Source: Vicinamibacteria bacterium
Lineage (GTDB): Bacteria; Acidobacteriota; Vicinamibacteria; Fen-336; JAGNNV01
Assembly: GCA_019694155.1 (NCBI GenBank)
Contig: JAIBCN010000019.1
Location: forward strand, 52,363-116,362
Direction of reading: 5' to 3'
DNA: 64,000 bases
The position numbers were made by a program, and so were the translations under genes. The notes beneath the pieces are model-generated. The model made no database searches. It saw only the letters and a program-made list of their open reading frames with translations, and was not told the DNA's origin. Position 1 is the stretch's first letter. Each line of letters opens with the position of its first letter. This document shows, one piece after another, positions 41,942-51,558 of this stretch.

Positions 41942-44940
41942 CCTCGGGGTCCAGCTCCGAAGGTTCGTCCCGCGGTAAGGGAGCGCCGCGCTTGCAAACG
42001 CAAGGCCCGCTTCGCGACCGCGAGGCGTGGACGCGATCCATCATCGAGACGGCGATGGACGGGTTCTGGCTTGCCACCACGGAAGGCCGGCTTCTGGAAG
42101 TGAACGAGGCCTATTGCCGGATGAGCGGCTACACGAGGGCCGAACTGCTCGCCCTGACCATCCCGGACCTCGACGTGACTCTGGCGGAAGGCGATCCCGC
42201 CCCATCGTCGCTGGTGGCGCGGGTGATCGAGCAGGGCGAACACCGCTTCGAAACCCGCCACCGCCGCAAGGACGGGACGATCTTCGACGTCGAGGTGAGC
42301 GTGCAGTATCGGACCGATTCGGGGGGGCGCCTCGTGGTCTTCCTGCGGGACATCACCGAGCGCAAGGCGGCGGCCGAGGCGCTGCGCGCGAGCGAGGCCC
42401 GGTACCGGTCGATGCTCGATACGTCCCCCGACGCGATGGGCCTGACCGATCTCGAGGGCCGCATCCGCATGGCCTCCCCCGCCGCCTTGAAACTCGTCGG
42501 CTGCGATCGACCGGAGGATCTGATCGGCCGCGCCCTGACGGACTTCCTGGTTCCCGAGGACCGGGAACGCGCCACGACGCGCATGGGAGAGATCCTCGAC
42601 GGCCGCCCTCCCTCTCCCACGGAATACACCGGCGTCCGCTTCGACGGCAGCAAGGTCTCGATCGAGGTCAACAGCCAGTTCATCCGGGGCGCGGACGGAC
42701 GCCCCACCGAGATGATCCTCCTCATCCGCGACATCACGGCCCGCAAGCATGCGGCGGAGGCCCTGCTGGCCAGTGAAGAGAAACACCGGCTCATCATCGA
42801 AACGGCGATGGACGGCTTCTGGCTGACCGATCGCGAGGGGCGTCTGCTCGAGGTGAACGATGCCTACTGCCGGATGAGCGGCTACAGCGCGGCCGAGCTC
42901 CGCGGCATGTCGCTGTCGGAGCTGAAGGCCGCGGAGCTTCGTGAGGACTTCCCCAGGCACATCCGCCGCGCCATGGAGCAAGGCGAGGCTCGATTCGAAA
43001 CGCGACACCGCCGGAAAGACGGAAGCCTCTTCGACCTCGAGGTCAGCATCCAGTACCGGCCTCAGGGGGGCGGCCGTTTCGTGGCGTTCCAGCGGGACAT
43101 CACTAACCGCAAGCGCGCCGAAGAAGCCCTGCGGATGAGCGAAGGACGGTATCGGTCGATACTCAACGCGTCGCCGGACAACATCACGATCACGGATCTC
43201 GAAGCGCGGATCGTCATGGTTTCTCCGGCCGGCCTGGAGATGATGGGATACGGCAGGTTCGCTGACCTCGCGGGCCGGCCCATCTCCGACTTCATCGCCT
43301 CGGAAGACCAGGAGCGAGCCGCCACCAACATCGGTCTCATGTTCCAGGGAGTCTTTACCGGCCCCGCGGAGTACAAAGCTCGCCGCGCCGATGGCAGCGT
43401 GATCGAAGTGGAGGTGAATGGCGAGTTCATTCGCGACGCGAGCGGGAAGCCCACGCAGCTCGTGTTCATCGCCCGGGACATCACGGAGAGAAAACGGGCG
43501 CAGGCTTCTTTGCAGGCGAGTGAAATGCGCCATCGGACCATCCTCCAGACGGCTATGGACGGCTTCTGGCTGGTCGACCGGGAGGGGCGGCTGCTGGACG
43601 TCAACGAGGCCTACTGCCGGATGAGCGGATACACCCCGACCGAACTCCTGGGCATGACTGTCGGCGACTTGTCCAGACGGGACTCCGGGGCCGACGTGAT
43701 CGCCCACATCCACCACATCATGGAGCAGGGGTCCGAACGGTTCGAATCGGAGCATCGCCGAAAGGACGGGAGCATCTTCTCGGTCGAGGCGAGCGTTCAG
43801 TACGTGCCCTTCGAAGGCGGCCGCCTCGTGGCCTTCCTGCGCGACGTCACCGAGCAGAAGCGCGCCGCCGCCGCGCTGCAGCAAAGCCACGACATGATCG
43901 CCAAGCTGACCGCGCAGGTCCCGGGCTTCGTCTACCAGTACCGTCTCTTCGCGGACGGGCGTTCCTGCTTCCCCTTCGCCAGCCCCGGCATCCGGAGCAT
44001 CTACGAGGTCGATCCGGAAGAAGTGCGCGAGGACGCGAGCGCGGTCTTCTCGAGGCTCCACCCCGAAGACCACGATTGGATCAGCGCCTTGATCCTGGAG
44101 TCCGCTCGCACTCTTGCACCGTTCCACTGCGAGTTCAGGGTGGTCTTGCCGAACCAGGGGCTGCGCTGGCGGCTCTGCGACGCCATGCCGGAGCGAATGG
44201 AAGACGGGGGCACGCTGTGGCACGGCATCATCTCCGACATCACGGACAGGAAGCAGGCGGACGAGGCGTTGCGCTTTTCCCTGAAGGAGAAAGAGGGCCT
44301 CCTGCGCGAGGTGCATCACCGTGTGAAGAACAACCTCCAGGTGATCACGAGTCTCCTGCGGCTCGAGACGTCCCGAAGCGAAGCGGCGGATACCAAGAAG
44401 GTCCTGAGGGACATGCAGGGCCGGATCCTCTCGATGGCGGTGCTGCACGAGACTCTCTATCGGACAGGCCGATTCGGCCAGGTGGAGCTCGGGAGCTACG
44501 TGAGGCAGCTCGCACAACAGCTTTTCCGGGCGACCGGCGGTTCCGCCCGCCTGAGCCTGGAACTCGCGGAGGTTGCGGTGGAGATAGACCAGGCCATCCC
44601 CTGCGGCCTGATCGTAAACGAGCTGCTCACCAACAGCCTCAAGCACGCTTTCGCCGAAGGAACCGAGGGCGAGGTGAAGGTGATCCTCGCGCAGGACACG
44701 CCCGATTCCGAAGCTCGGCTCACCGTAAGGGATACAGGAAAGGGCCTGCCCGGCGACTTCGAGTTGAGACGCGGCCGCTCGCTCGGCCTGCAGCTCGTGA
44801 CCGACCTGGTGCGCCAGATCGGCGGCCAGATCGCGGTCGTACCCGGACCAGGCGCGGGTTTCGTGGTGACCTTCAAGCCGGTGCTGAGTCACAGCACCAC
44901 CGCGATCCCCCGGCCGGCAGCGGTTCCGCCACAGTCGTGA
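41938..44940 (+). CDS. Six-PAS HisKA_2 sensor kinase
   Basis: 1000 aa from the ATG at 41938; a GTG at 41923 is the alternative. Six PAS domains: three of one kind (about 35-145, 283-390, 532-640; each with METAMDGFWL-like entry and AYCRMSGY) alternate with two of another kind (about 156-268, 404-518; SPDxxxxTD entry, DFxxxEDxERA). A PAS_3-type domain (about 656-770) precedes HisKA_2 (EVHHRVKNNLQVI, His about 792) and HATPase_c (NELLTNSLKHAF, DTGKGLP). The A-B-A-B-A order comes from tandem duplication of a ~750-nt unit. It is cytoplasmic. It is coupled to the next kinase by a GTGA overlap. Confidence 0.92.
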   Translation: MTSGSSSEGSSRGKGAPRLQTQGPLRDREAWTRSIIETAMDGFWLATTEGRLLEVNEAYCRMSGYTRAELLALTIPDLDVTLAEGDPAPSSLVARVIEQGEHRFETRHRRKDGTIFDVEVSVQYRTDSGGRLVVFLRDITERKAAAEALRASEARYRSMLDTSPDAMGLTDLEGRIRMASPAALKLVGCDRPEDLIGRALTDFLVPEDRERATTRMGEILDGRPPSPTEYTGVRFDGSKVSIEVNSQFIRGADGRPTEMILLIRDITARKHAAEALLASEEKHRLIIETAMDGFWLTDREGRLLEVNDAYCRMSGYSAAELRGMSLSELKAAELREDFPRHIRRAMEQGEARFETRHRRKDGSLFDLEVSIQYRPQGGGRFVAFQRDITNRKRAEEALRMSEGRYRSILNASPDNITITDLEARIVMVSPAGLEMMGYGRFADLAGRPISDFIASEDQERAATNIGLMFQGVFTGPAEYKARRADGSVIEVEVNGEFIRDASGKPTQLVFIARDITERKRAQASLQASEMRHRTILQTAMDGFWLVDREGRLLDVNEAYCRMSGYTPTELLGMTVGDLSRRDSGADVIAHIHHIMEQGSERFESEHRRKDGSIFSVEASVQYVPFEGGRLVAFLRDVTEQKRAAAALQQSHDMIAKLTAQVPGFVYQYRLFADGRSCFPFASPGIRSIYEVDPEEVREDASAVFSRLHPEDHDWISALILESARTLAPFHCEFRVVLPNQGLRWRLCDAMPERMEDGGTLWHGIISDITDRKQADEALRFSLKEKEGLLREVHHRVKNNLQVITSLLRLETSRSEAADTKKVLRDMQGRILSMAVLHETLYRTGRFGQVELGSYVRQLAQQLFRATGGSARLSLELAEVAVEIDQAIPCGLIVNELLTNSLKHAFAEGTEGEVKVILAQDTPDSEARLTVRDTGKGLPGDFELRRGRSLGLQLVTDLVRQIGGQIAVVPGPGAGFVVTFKPVLSHSTTAIPRPAAVPPQS

Positions 44941-47900
44941 CCCCTTTCCCGGGTTCGGTGGTGGAGGACGGCCCGAGGCCTGGACGGATGACGCCGCTCA
45001 CCCAGGTCCTGGGAGGGTTGGCAGCTTCGTTCGCGGCGGCCCTCGGGGGTTTGAGTCTCCTGGCCTGGCATCTCGGCGGCCTGCAGATGGCGCGCCTCGG
45101 TCCGGATGGCATCGCCATGGGGCCCAACACGGCTCTCTTCCTACTGGTTCTCGGGACCTCTCTGAGCGCCCTGATCCTGCGACCGGCCTCGCGTGGACTG
45201 CGGGCCCTGGGGCTCGCCGGTTCTGCTCTCGCCTTTCTGGGGACGGTGCTCGGCGTCGTGCAGTGGGCCATTCCCCTGCCCCTGCCCTGGGACCGGTGGC
45301 TGGGCGGCGAAACGCATGTCGGCGTCATCGTCCTTGGCCGGATGCCGCTCACGACCGTCTCCGCATTCCTGCTCGCAAGCATCGCTCTCGCGGCCCAAAG
45401 CGGACCTTTCCGCAATCGTCGGGCGGCCCTCGCGGCGGGCACTCTCTCCGGCGCGGCGAGCGGCCTGATCGGCCTCGTCGAAATAACGCGCTGGGCTTCG
45501 GGCACGCCTCGATACCTCGGCGGACAGGCAGCGCCCATGGCCGTGCTGACCGGCGCCGCCTTCGCCCTGTTGAGCCTCGGACTCCTCACACTCGCCCGGG
45601 CGGACAAGGCTTTTCGCCGGTGGCTGAACCCCGCCGAGGAAGCGCCTTTCTCCGGGGCGGGCGGCCGCATCCGCCGATGGGAGCTCGCCGCGATCCTCGC
45701 GGTGGGCGTCTTCCTCGTCGGGGCAGCGCTCATCTACGTGCGCCGTGAGCAGTCCGATGCGCGCCAGGCTGCCTACCAGCAGTTGGACGCGGTGGCGGGC
45801 CTCAAGACGGCCCAAATCGCCGAATGGCGCGAGGATCGGCTGAGCGAGGCCCGCTTCCTACTCGGCGCCCAGGACACCATGCGGGACGCCGTCGCCTTTA
45901 TCTCGAAGCCCGGAGAAGGCGCATCGCGGGCGCACCTCATCGACTGGCTCGACCGCATCCGCGACCGGGATCGGTACCATTCGGTTCTGGTTTTCGGCCG
46001 CGCGGGTGATCTCGTCCTCGCATCCGGGCCTGCCGGCGCGCCGGGGACCATGCCTCCGATCCCACTCGACAAGGTGCTCGACAGTCAGGACGTGGTGATC
46101 GCCGACCTCTACCGTGGCCTTCCCGACGGGAAGATCTATCTCGATCTGGTGGTGCCGATCCGGCCGCCCACAGCGCCCAAAGGCGCATCGGCCGCCGGCG
46201 CGATCGTCCTCAGGGTGGATCCGGACCGCGTCCTGTTTCCCATGGTGGGCACCTGGCCGGTGCCCAGCGAAACCGCTGAGGCTCTGCTCGTGAGACGGGA
46301 GGGCGAGGAGGTGGTCTACCTCACGCAGCTGCGCCACCGGCCCGAGGCAGCGCTGAACCTCCGCCGCCCGTTGAGCGAGCCCTACCTGCCGGCCGCGATC
46401 GGCCTCCGGAGCGATGGGGCGGTGCGGGAGGGCCTCGACTATCGCGGCACTCCGGTCCTCGCGGCCACACGCCGCGTACCGGGGACGCCCTGGCTGCTCG
46501 TCGCCAAGATCGACCAGCGTGAGGTCTATGCGGCGGTGAGACGCGAGGCCTCGCAGACCGCGGCCATGGTGGGCCTGCTCATTGCGGGCATCCTTCTGGC
46601 GAGCAGCTTCGCCTGGCGGCGACGACAGTCCGCTTCCCTGCTCCGCGCGCTGGCGGCGGAGAGCGAAAGCAAGGTGATGGCCGAGCGCCTCGCCCTCGTC
46701 ACGCGGCACGCGAACGACATTATTCTGCTGACCGACGCGGACGGGCGCGTCGTCGAGGCCAATGATCGAGCGCTTTCCACGTACGGCCACACGCTCGAGG
46801 AACTCCGCGACCTTCCGCTGGGCGGGCTGCGGCCTCCGGAAGCGGTGGCGGAGACCGCCGAGCATCTGCGCCTCATCGACCAGGAGGATGGCGCGGTCTT
46901 CGAGACACTGCACCGGCGCAAGGACGGCTCCATCTTCCCGGTGGAGGTGAGCGGGCGCCGGGCCGCCATCGGCGGCGAGACCCGGCTGCTCCTCGTGATC
47001 CGCGATGTCACCCTGCGCAAGAAGCACGAAGCCGAGATCGAGCGGCTGAACCGCCTCTACGCCGCTCACTCCCACGTCAACCAGGCGATCGTTCACGCGG
47101 AGACCCGCGATGTTCTCCTGCGGGAGGTCTGCCGCAGCCTTGTCGAGTCCGGCCGATTCGTGATGGCCTGGGTGGGCTGGCCCGACCCGACGGGCCGCCG
47201 CATCGCCCCGGTGGCGCACTTCGGCGACGCCGCCGCCTATCTCGGCGACATTCGCATCACCATCGACAGCGAACCGGAAGGCCAGGGACCCACGGGAACG
47301 GCCTTCAGGGAAGGCCGCACCGTGGTCGCGAACGATCTGCAGAACGACCCGCGGACGCGGCCCTGGCACGAGACGGCGCGCCGGGCCGGGTACCGCTCCG
47401 CCATCGCTCTCCCCATTCGGGTGAATGGAGCGACCTCCGCGACCCTGACCGTGTACGCCGCCGAGGCGGGCTTTTTCGGAGCCCCGGAAATCGCGCTGAT
47501 CGAAGAGGCGGCCCTCGACGTCGGCTTCGGCCTCGCGAGCCTCGAACTGGAGACCCAGCGCGCGAGGGCGGAGGAGGCTCTGAGCCGCAGCCTTCACGAG
47601 AAGGAGGCCCTCCTTCAAGAAGTGCACCACCGGGTCAAGAACAATCTACAGGTAATCGCGAGTCTGCTGAGGCTCGAGACCGGGCGCGCCGGCGAGTCGT
47701 CGACGAGAGTGGTGCTCAAGGAGATGCAGGGACGGATCCGTTCCATGGCCCTGCTCCACGAGACGCTGTATCGAACAGGGAACTTCGCCCGGGTCGACCT
47801 CGCCGACTACCTGAGGCAGCTTGCGAATCAGCTCTTCCGGATGCAGAACACCGATGCGAGCCGGGTGAGGCTCGAATTCGACCTCGGCACGGCGCTCGTG

Positions 47901-48239
47901 GACATCGACCAGGCGATCCCATGCGGTCTCATCGTCAATGAACTGCTGACCAACAGTCTCAAGTACGCGTTTCCCGGCGACGAGGAAGGCAGAGTGTGGC
48001 TCCGTCTCCGTTGCGAGCCCGAGGGGCGGCTCCGCCTGAGCGTCGAGGACACGGGTCCGGGGCTCCCCGGCGACTTCGAAGCCAGGCGAGGAAGCGCCCT
48101 CGGGCTCCAGCTCGTCTCGGATCTTGCCCGGCAGCTGGGCGGGACGCTCGAGGTCGGCGCCGGACCGGGGGCCTCGTTCGGAGTGGCTTTCACACCCCAC
48201 CCTATTGCGACCAGTCCGGGAAACTCCCCGAAGGCGTAG
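44937..48239 (+). CDS. Membrane sensor kinase: 6-TM domain, Cache-like region, PAS, GAF, HisKA_2
   Basis: 1100 aa from the GTG at 44937, which shares GTGA with the previous stop (ATG at 44988 is possible). About six hydrophobic helices (residues 20-220) form a MASE-like integral membrane domain. A further TM (about 250-270) and another (about 545-562) flank a ~270-aa extracytoplasmic region that looks Cache-like. Then PAS (about 583-700), GAF (about 715-875), HisKA_2 with EVHHRVKNNLQVIASLL (His about 896) and HATPase_c (NELLTNSLKYAF, DTGPGLP). It is the only membrane-bound kinase in the HisKA_2 set, co-translated with the soluble six-PAS kinase, so they may form mixed assemblies. Confidence 0.9.
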   Translation: MTPFPGSVVEDGPRPGRMTPLTQVLGGLAASFAAALGGLSLLAWHLGGLQMARLGPDGIAMGPNTALFLLVLGTSLSALILRPASRGLRALGLAGSALAFLGTVLGVVQWAIPLPLPWDRWLGGETHVGVIVLGRMPLTTVSAFLLASIALAAQSGPFRNRRAALAAGTLSGAASGLIGLVEITRWASGTPRYLGGQAAPMAVLTGAAFALLSLGLLTLARADKAFRRWLNPAEEAPFSGAGGRIRRWELAAILAVGVFLVGAALIYVRREQSDARQAAYQQLDAVAGLKTAQIAEWREDRLSEARFLLGAQDTMRDAVAFISKPGEGASRAHLIDWLDRIRDRDRYHSVLVFGRAGDLVLASGPAGAPGTMPPIPLDKVLDSQDVVIADLYRGLPDGKIYLDLVVPIRPPTAPKGASAAGAIVLRVDPDRVLFPMVGTWPVPSETAEALLVRREGEEVVYLTQLRHRPEAALNLRRPLSEPYLPAAIGLRSDGAVREGLDYRGTPVLAATRRVPGTPWLLVAKIDQREVYAAVRREASQTAAMVGLLIAGILLASSFAWRRRQSASLLRALAAESESKVMAERLALVTRHANDIILLTDADGRVVEANDRALSTYGHTLEELRDLPLGGLRPPEAVAETAEHLRLIDQEDGAVFETLHRRKDGSIFPVEVSGRRAAIGGETRLLLVIRDVTLRKKHEAEIERLNRLYAAHSHVNQAIVHAETRDVLLREVCRSLVESGRFVMAWVGWPDPTGRRIAPVAHFGDAAAYLGDIRITIDSEPEGQGPTGTAFREGRTVVANDLQNDPRTRPWHETARRAGYRSAIALPIRVNGATSATLTVYAAEAGFFGAPEIALIEEAALDVGFGLASLELETQRARAEEALSRSLHEKEALLQEVHHRVKNNLQVIASLLRLETGRAGESSTRVVLKEMQGRIRSMALLHETLYRTGNFARVDLADYLRQLANQLFRMQNTDASRVRLEFDLGTALVDIDQAIPCGLIVNELLTNSLKYAFPGDEEGRVWLRLRCEPEGRLRLSVEDTGPGLPGDFEARRGSALGLQLVSDLARQLGGTLEVGAGPGASFGVAFTPHPIATSPGNSPKA

Positions 48240-48304
48240 GATTCCGCTGCGCGCCCCCTTGCCCGCCCGTGCTGGAGGCATACCGCGGGGTCGAGAGAGC
48301 CTGA

Positions 48305-49762
48305 ATGAACGACGAAAAACAGGCCGCCCCTATGGCGGCCTCCGAGGCCCGCTACCGTTCCATTCTGGAGGCGTCACCGGACGGGATCGCCATTACCGAT
48401 CTCGGCGGAAGAGTGACCATGCTCTCGGCCCGCGCCGTCGCGATGCTCCGCGCCGGCCGCGAGTCGGAAGTGATCGGCCGGCCCATCACGGACTTCATCG
48501 TGCCCGAAGACCGGAGCCGGGCCCTGGAGAGGATCGGCTTGCTGTTCGCAGGAAAGAGCACCGGTCCGGGCGAGTATCGGGGCCTGCGGACCGACGGAAG
48601 CACCTTCGATATCGACGTGAATGCGGAGTTCATCGCCGACCAATCCGGCGCGCCCGCGGAGATCCTCTTCATGGTCCGGGACGTTTCGGAGCGGACGGAG
48701 GCGCGTGAAGCTCTGCAGCGCTCGAATGTCCTCCTGCGTTCGATCATAGAGACGGCGCCCGCGCGGATCTTCTGGAAGGACAAGGACCTGCGCTACCTCG
48801 GGTGCAACACGGAGTTTGCCCGCGACGCGGGCGTGATAAACCCAGCCGATGTCGTCGGGAGAACCGACCTTGAGATGCCCTGGAAGGAGCAGGCGGAGCA
48901 GTATCGGGCCGACGACCGGGCCGTCATGGAATCGGGCTTGCCCAAGATGGACTACGAGGAACCGCAAACCAACCCGAGCGGCGACACGTTCTGGCTCGGA
49001 ACCTCCAAGGTGCCGCTCCGGGACGATGCGGGGGCCGTGGTGGGCATTCTCGGCATCTACCAGGACATTACCGTCCGCAAGCTCGCCGGTGACGCGCTGA
49101 GAGAATCGCTGAACGAGAAGGAGTCGTTGCTCAAGGAAGTCCACCATCGGGTGAAGAACAACCTCCAGGTGATCAACAGCCTGCTCCGCCTCGAGGCCGG
49201 GCGAAGCAAGGAGCCGGCGGTGCGGCAAGCCCTCGGCGAGATGCAGGGGCGCGTGCTCTCGATGGCCGTGCTCCATGAAACTCTGTACCGCACGCGCACG
49301 TTCGGCCGCGTCGATCTGGCCCCCTATCTGAAGGAACTGGCGCGGCAGTTCTTCAAGGCGCACGCGTCGGGCGACGCGCCGCCGAAATTGACCCTCGACC
49401 TGTCGCACGTGGAGGTCTCGGTCGATCAGGGCGTGCCTTGCGGCCTCATCCTCAGCGAGCTGATGTCCAACAGCTTCAAGTACGCCTTCGGCGCAAAGCC
49501 CGGCGGAGAGGTGCGCGTCGTGCTTCGAAGGGAGCCGAATCGGGAGGTGCTCCTGCAGGTCTCGGACAACGGACCGGGCCTTCCCGGCGACTTCGAGGCG
49601 CGGCGGACGCGATCGCTCGGCATGCAGCTCGTGGCCGATCTCGCTCGCCAGATCGGCGGCCGCATGGAGATCGGGCCGGGGCCGGGAGCCTGCTTCAACG
49701 TCCGCTTCGCATCGGCGACGGGAGAGAGGAGACGTCCCGGAAGGGGAGCCAGGCAACCCTAG
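48305..49762 (+). CDS. PAS-PAS HisKA_2 sensor kinase
   Basis: 485 aa, ATG at 48305 with GAGAG upstream, 65 nt after the previous kinase. PAS1 (about 12-130, SPDGIAITDLGG, ITDFIVPEDRSRA) is of the same subtype as PAS2 and PAS4 of the six-PAS kinase. PAS2 (about 138-260) carries ARIFWKDKDLRYLGCN and EMPWKEQAEQYRADD, a PAS_4-like pattern. Then HisKA_2 EVHHRVKNNLQVINSLL (His about 279) and HATPase_c (ELMSNSFKYAF, DNGPGLP). It is soluble. It closes the row of four tandem kinases, and domain sharing with the six-PAS protein indicates duplication and shuffling within the cluster. Confidence 0.92.
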   Translation: MNDEKQAAPMAASEARYRSILEASPDGIAITDLGGRVTMLSARAVAMLRAGRESEVIGRPITDFIVPEDRSRALERIGLLFAGKSTGPGEYRGLRTDGSTFDIDVNAEFIADQSGAPAEILFMVRDVSERTEAREALQRSNVLLRSIIETAPARIFWKDKDLRYLGCNTEFARDAGVINPADVVGRTDLEMPWKEQAEQYRADDRAVMESGLPKMDYEEPQTNPSGDTFWLGTSKVPLRDDAGAVVGILGIYQDITVRKLAGDALRESLNEKESLLKEVHHRVKNNLQVINSLLRLEAGRSKEPAVRQALGEMQGRVLSMAVLHETLYRTRTFGRVDLAPYLKELARQFFKAHASGDAPPKLTLDLSHVEVSVDQGVPCGLILSELMSNSFKYAFGAKPGGEVRVVLRREPNREVLLQVSDNGPGLPGDFEARRTRSLGMQLVADLARQIGGRMEIGPGPGACFNVRFASATGERRRPGRGARQP

Positions 49763-49781
49763 CCCTCGTCCGGTTCGACGG

Positions 49782-49787
49782 TAGGAT
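49782..49787 (+). promoter_or_regulatory. Putative leaderless promoter -10 box (M14 peptidase gene)
   Basis: TAGGAT ends 7 nt before the ATG at 49795 and no Shine-Dalgarno is present, as for the other secreted peptidase genes at 6464 and 6522. Confidence 0.45.
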
Positions 49788-49794
49788 CGGGTTA

Positions 49795-51543
49795 ATGTCC
49801 TCCCCTGCTCGACGGCCGCGCCTCCTCTCCCTGCCCCTTCTCAACCTGGCCTCGGCCCTCCTGCTCTACGCGCCGGGCTTCGCGGCGCCGCAGACGGGGC
49901 CCCGCGCGCCGGCGAAAGCCGCGCCGACCTGGCCCCTCACCCGCCCGGAATCGACGAACTACGCGGAGACCAGCCGCTACGATGAGGTCGTCGCCTTCAT
50001 GAAGGCCATGGCGGCGGCTTCGCCCGGGATTCATCTCACGACCTACGGGTACACCTTCGAGGGGCGGCCCATGCCGCTCGCCGTGATCGGGGCACCGGAT
50101 GCGACTGCCGCGGCCGTGTTGAAGACGGGCAAGACCCGCGTGTTCATTCAGGGCAACATCCACGCGGGCGAAGTGGAGGGCAAGGAGGCCCTGCTGTGGC
50201 TGCTGCGCTCGATCGCGAAGGGCGAACGCGCCTCATGGTTCAAGGATGTGGTCCTCCTGGTCTCCCCCATTTACAACGCGGATGGGAATGAGCGCGTCAG
50301 CGTCGCGAACCGGGGAGCGCAACTCGGCCCCATCGGGGGCATGGGCACGCGCCCCAACGCCCAGGGACTGAACCTCAATCGCGACGCGATGAAGCTCGAG
50401 ACCGCGGAGGCACGCTCACTCGCGCGTCTGCTGAACGACTACGACCCCCACATCGACGTCGACCTTCACACCACCGACGGCAGCGACCACGGCTACTACC
50501 TCACCTACGATCCCGGCGGCAGCCCCAACACCTCCAAGGGCGTTACCAGCCTGCTCAGGGAGAACCTCCTTCCCGCCGTGACCCGGGCGGTGAAGGCGAA
50601 GCATGGCTGGGATTTCTTCTACTATGGCGGAGCCTCCGCGAGGGGCGGCGAACGCGCCTGGTACGGCGATCTCGATCTGTACAAGCCCCGTTACACCCAT
50701 ACCTACTTCGGCCTCAGGAACCGCCTGGGAATTCTCTCGGAGACCTACTCTTACGCCAACTTCGAAGACCGGATCAAGGCGGCCTACTGGTTCGTCGAGG
50801 AGATCGTGAACTTCGCCGCCGGAAACGGCGAGGCCATCCGCAAGGCCACGGCCGCGGCGGACGCCGAGTCCATCATCGGAACCGAGCAGATGGTGCGCGG
50901 GAAATTGTCGCGCTTCAAGGAGCCCGTCGCCGTGGTCCTCGCGGACACGAAGGAGGAGCGAAATCCCTACGTCCCCGATCGCCCGATGCGGCGCCGGGTC
51001 AACGGCAGTGAGCGATTGGAGACGATGCCGCACTACGGCCTCATCGAGCCCACGGAAACGGGCACGGCGCCCCGGGCCTTTCTGATCCAGGCGCCCTCCC
51101 CCACCGTCCCTGCGGCGAATGCCGCGCCCCCCGCCGCCCCCGGCCCGCCCTTCGGACCGCCTCGCGACCCGGCCACTCGGATGATGGCCGCGATCATCGA
51201 CCGGCTCGAGGCGCACGGAGTCCGGTACTTCAAGACGGCGGCGGAAACCACACTGAAGGTCGAGCGCTACCGGATCGAATCCTCGAAAGTCGAGGAGCGC
51301 GAGTTCGAGGGCCACAAGCTCCGGACCCTGACCGGCGCATGGCAGCCGGGCGAGGAAACTCTGCGCGCGGGATCGCTGGTCGTTCCCATGGACCAGCCGC
51401 TCGCTCGGCTCGCCTTCCTGCTCCTCGACGCGCGTTCCGACGACGGCCTCATGGCCTGGAACGTCCTCGATCCCCTCCTCGGCCAGAACCCCGGCCCCCA
51501 GTTCTACCCCGTACTCCGAACCATGGAGACGATCGCCAGATAG
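49795..51543 (+). CDS. Secreted M14-family zinc carboxypeptidase-like protein
   Basis: 582 aa from the ATG at 49795, which starts a signal peptide (hydrophobic LLSLPLLNLASALLLYAPG). The M14 zinc motif HxxE is in GNIHAGEVEGKEAL, with substrate-binding NLNRD following and the third zinc ligand region DLHTTDGSDHGYY. The length exceeds classical carboxypeptidases; the C-terminal ~250 residues, with a Pro/Ala-rich linker (about 430-460), form an extra domain found in bacterial M14 homologs. It acts outside the cytoplasm on peptides. It is the third secreted peptidase in the window with a leaderless-type start. Confidence 0.9.
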   Translation: MSSPARRPRLLSLPLLNLASALLLYAPGFAAPQTGPRAPAKAAPTWPLTRPESTNYAETSRYDEVVAFMKAMAAASPGIHLTTYGYTFEGRPMPLAVIGAPDATAAAVLKTGKTRVFIQGNIHAGEVEGKEALLWLLRSIAKGERASWFKDVVLLVSPIYNADGNERVSVANRGAQLGPIGGMGTRPNAQGLNLNRDAMKLETAEARSLARLLNDYDPHIDVDLHTTDGSDHGYYLTYDPGGSPNTSKGVTSLLRENLLPAVTRAVKAKHGWDFFYYGGASARGGERAWYGDLDLYKPRYTHTYFGLRNRLGILSETYSYANFEDRIKAAYWFVEEIVNFAAGNGEAIRKATAAADAESIIGTEQMVRGKLSRFKEPVAVVLADTKEERNPYVPDRPMRRRVNGSERLETMPHYGLIEPTETGTAPRAFLIQAPSPTVPAANAAPPAAPGPPFGPPRDPATRMMAAIIDRLEAHGVRYFKTAAETTLKVERYRIESSKVEEREFEGHKLRTLTGAWQPGEETLRAGSLVVPMDQPLARLAFLLLDARSDDGLMAWNVLDPLLGQNPGPQFYPVLRTMETIAR

Positions 51544-51558
51544 CCGGGATCAGCGACC

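Noticed and set aside
41809..44892. 1027-codon open frame on the minus strand
   Set aside because: It is exactly antisense to the six-PAS kinase; its translation shows only reversed high-GC codon patterns and no domain.
45858..47630. 590-codon minus-strand open frame
   Set aside because: Antisense shadow of the membrane kinase.
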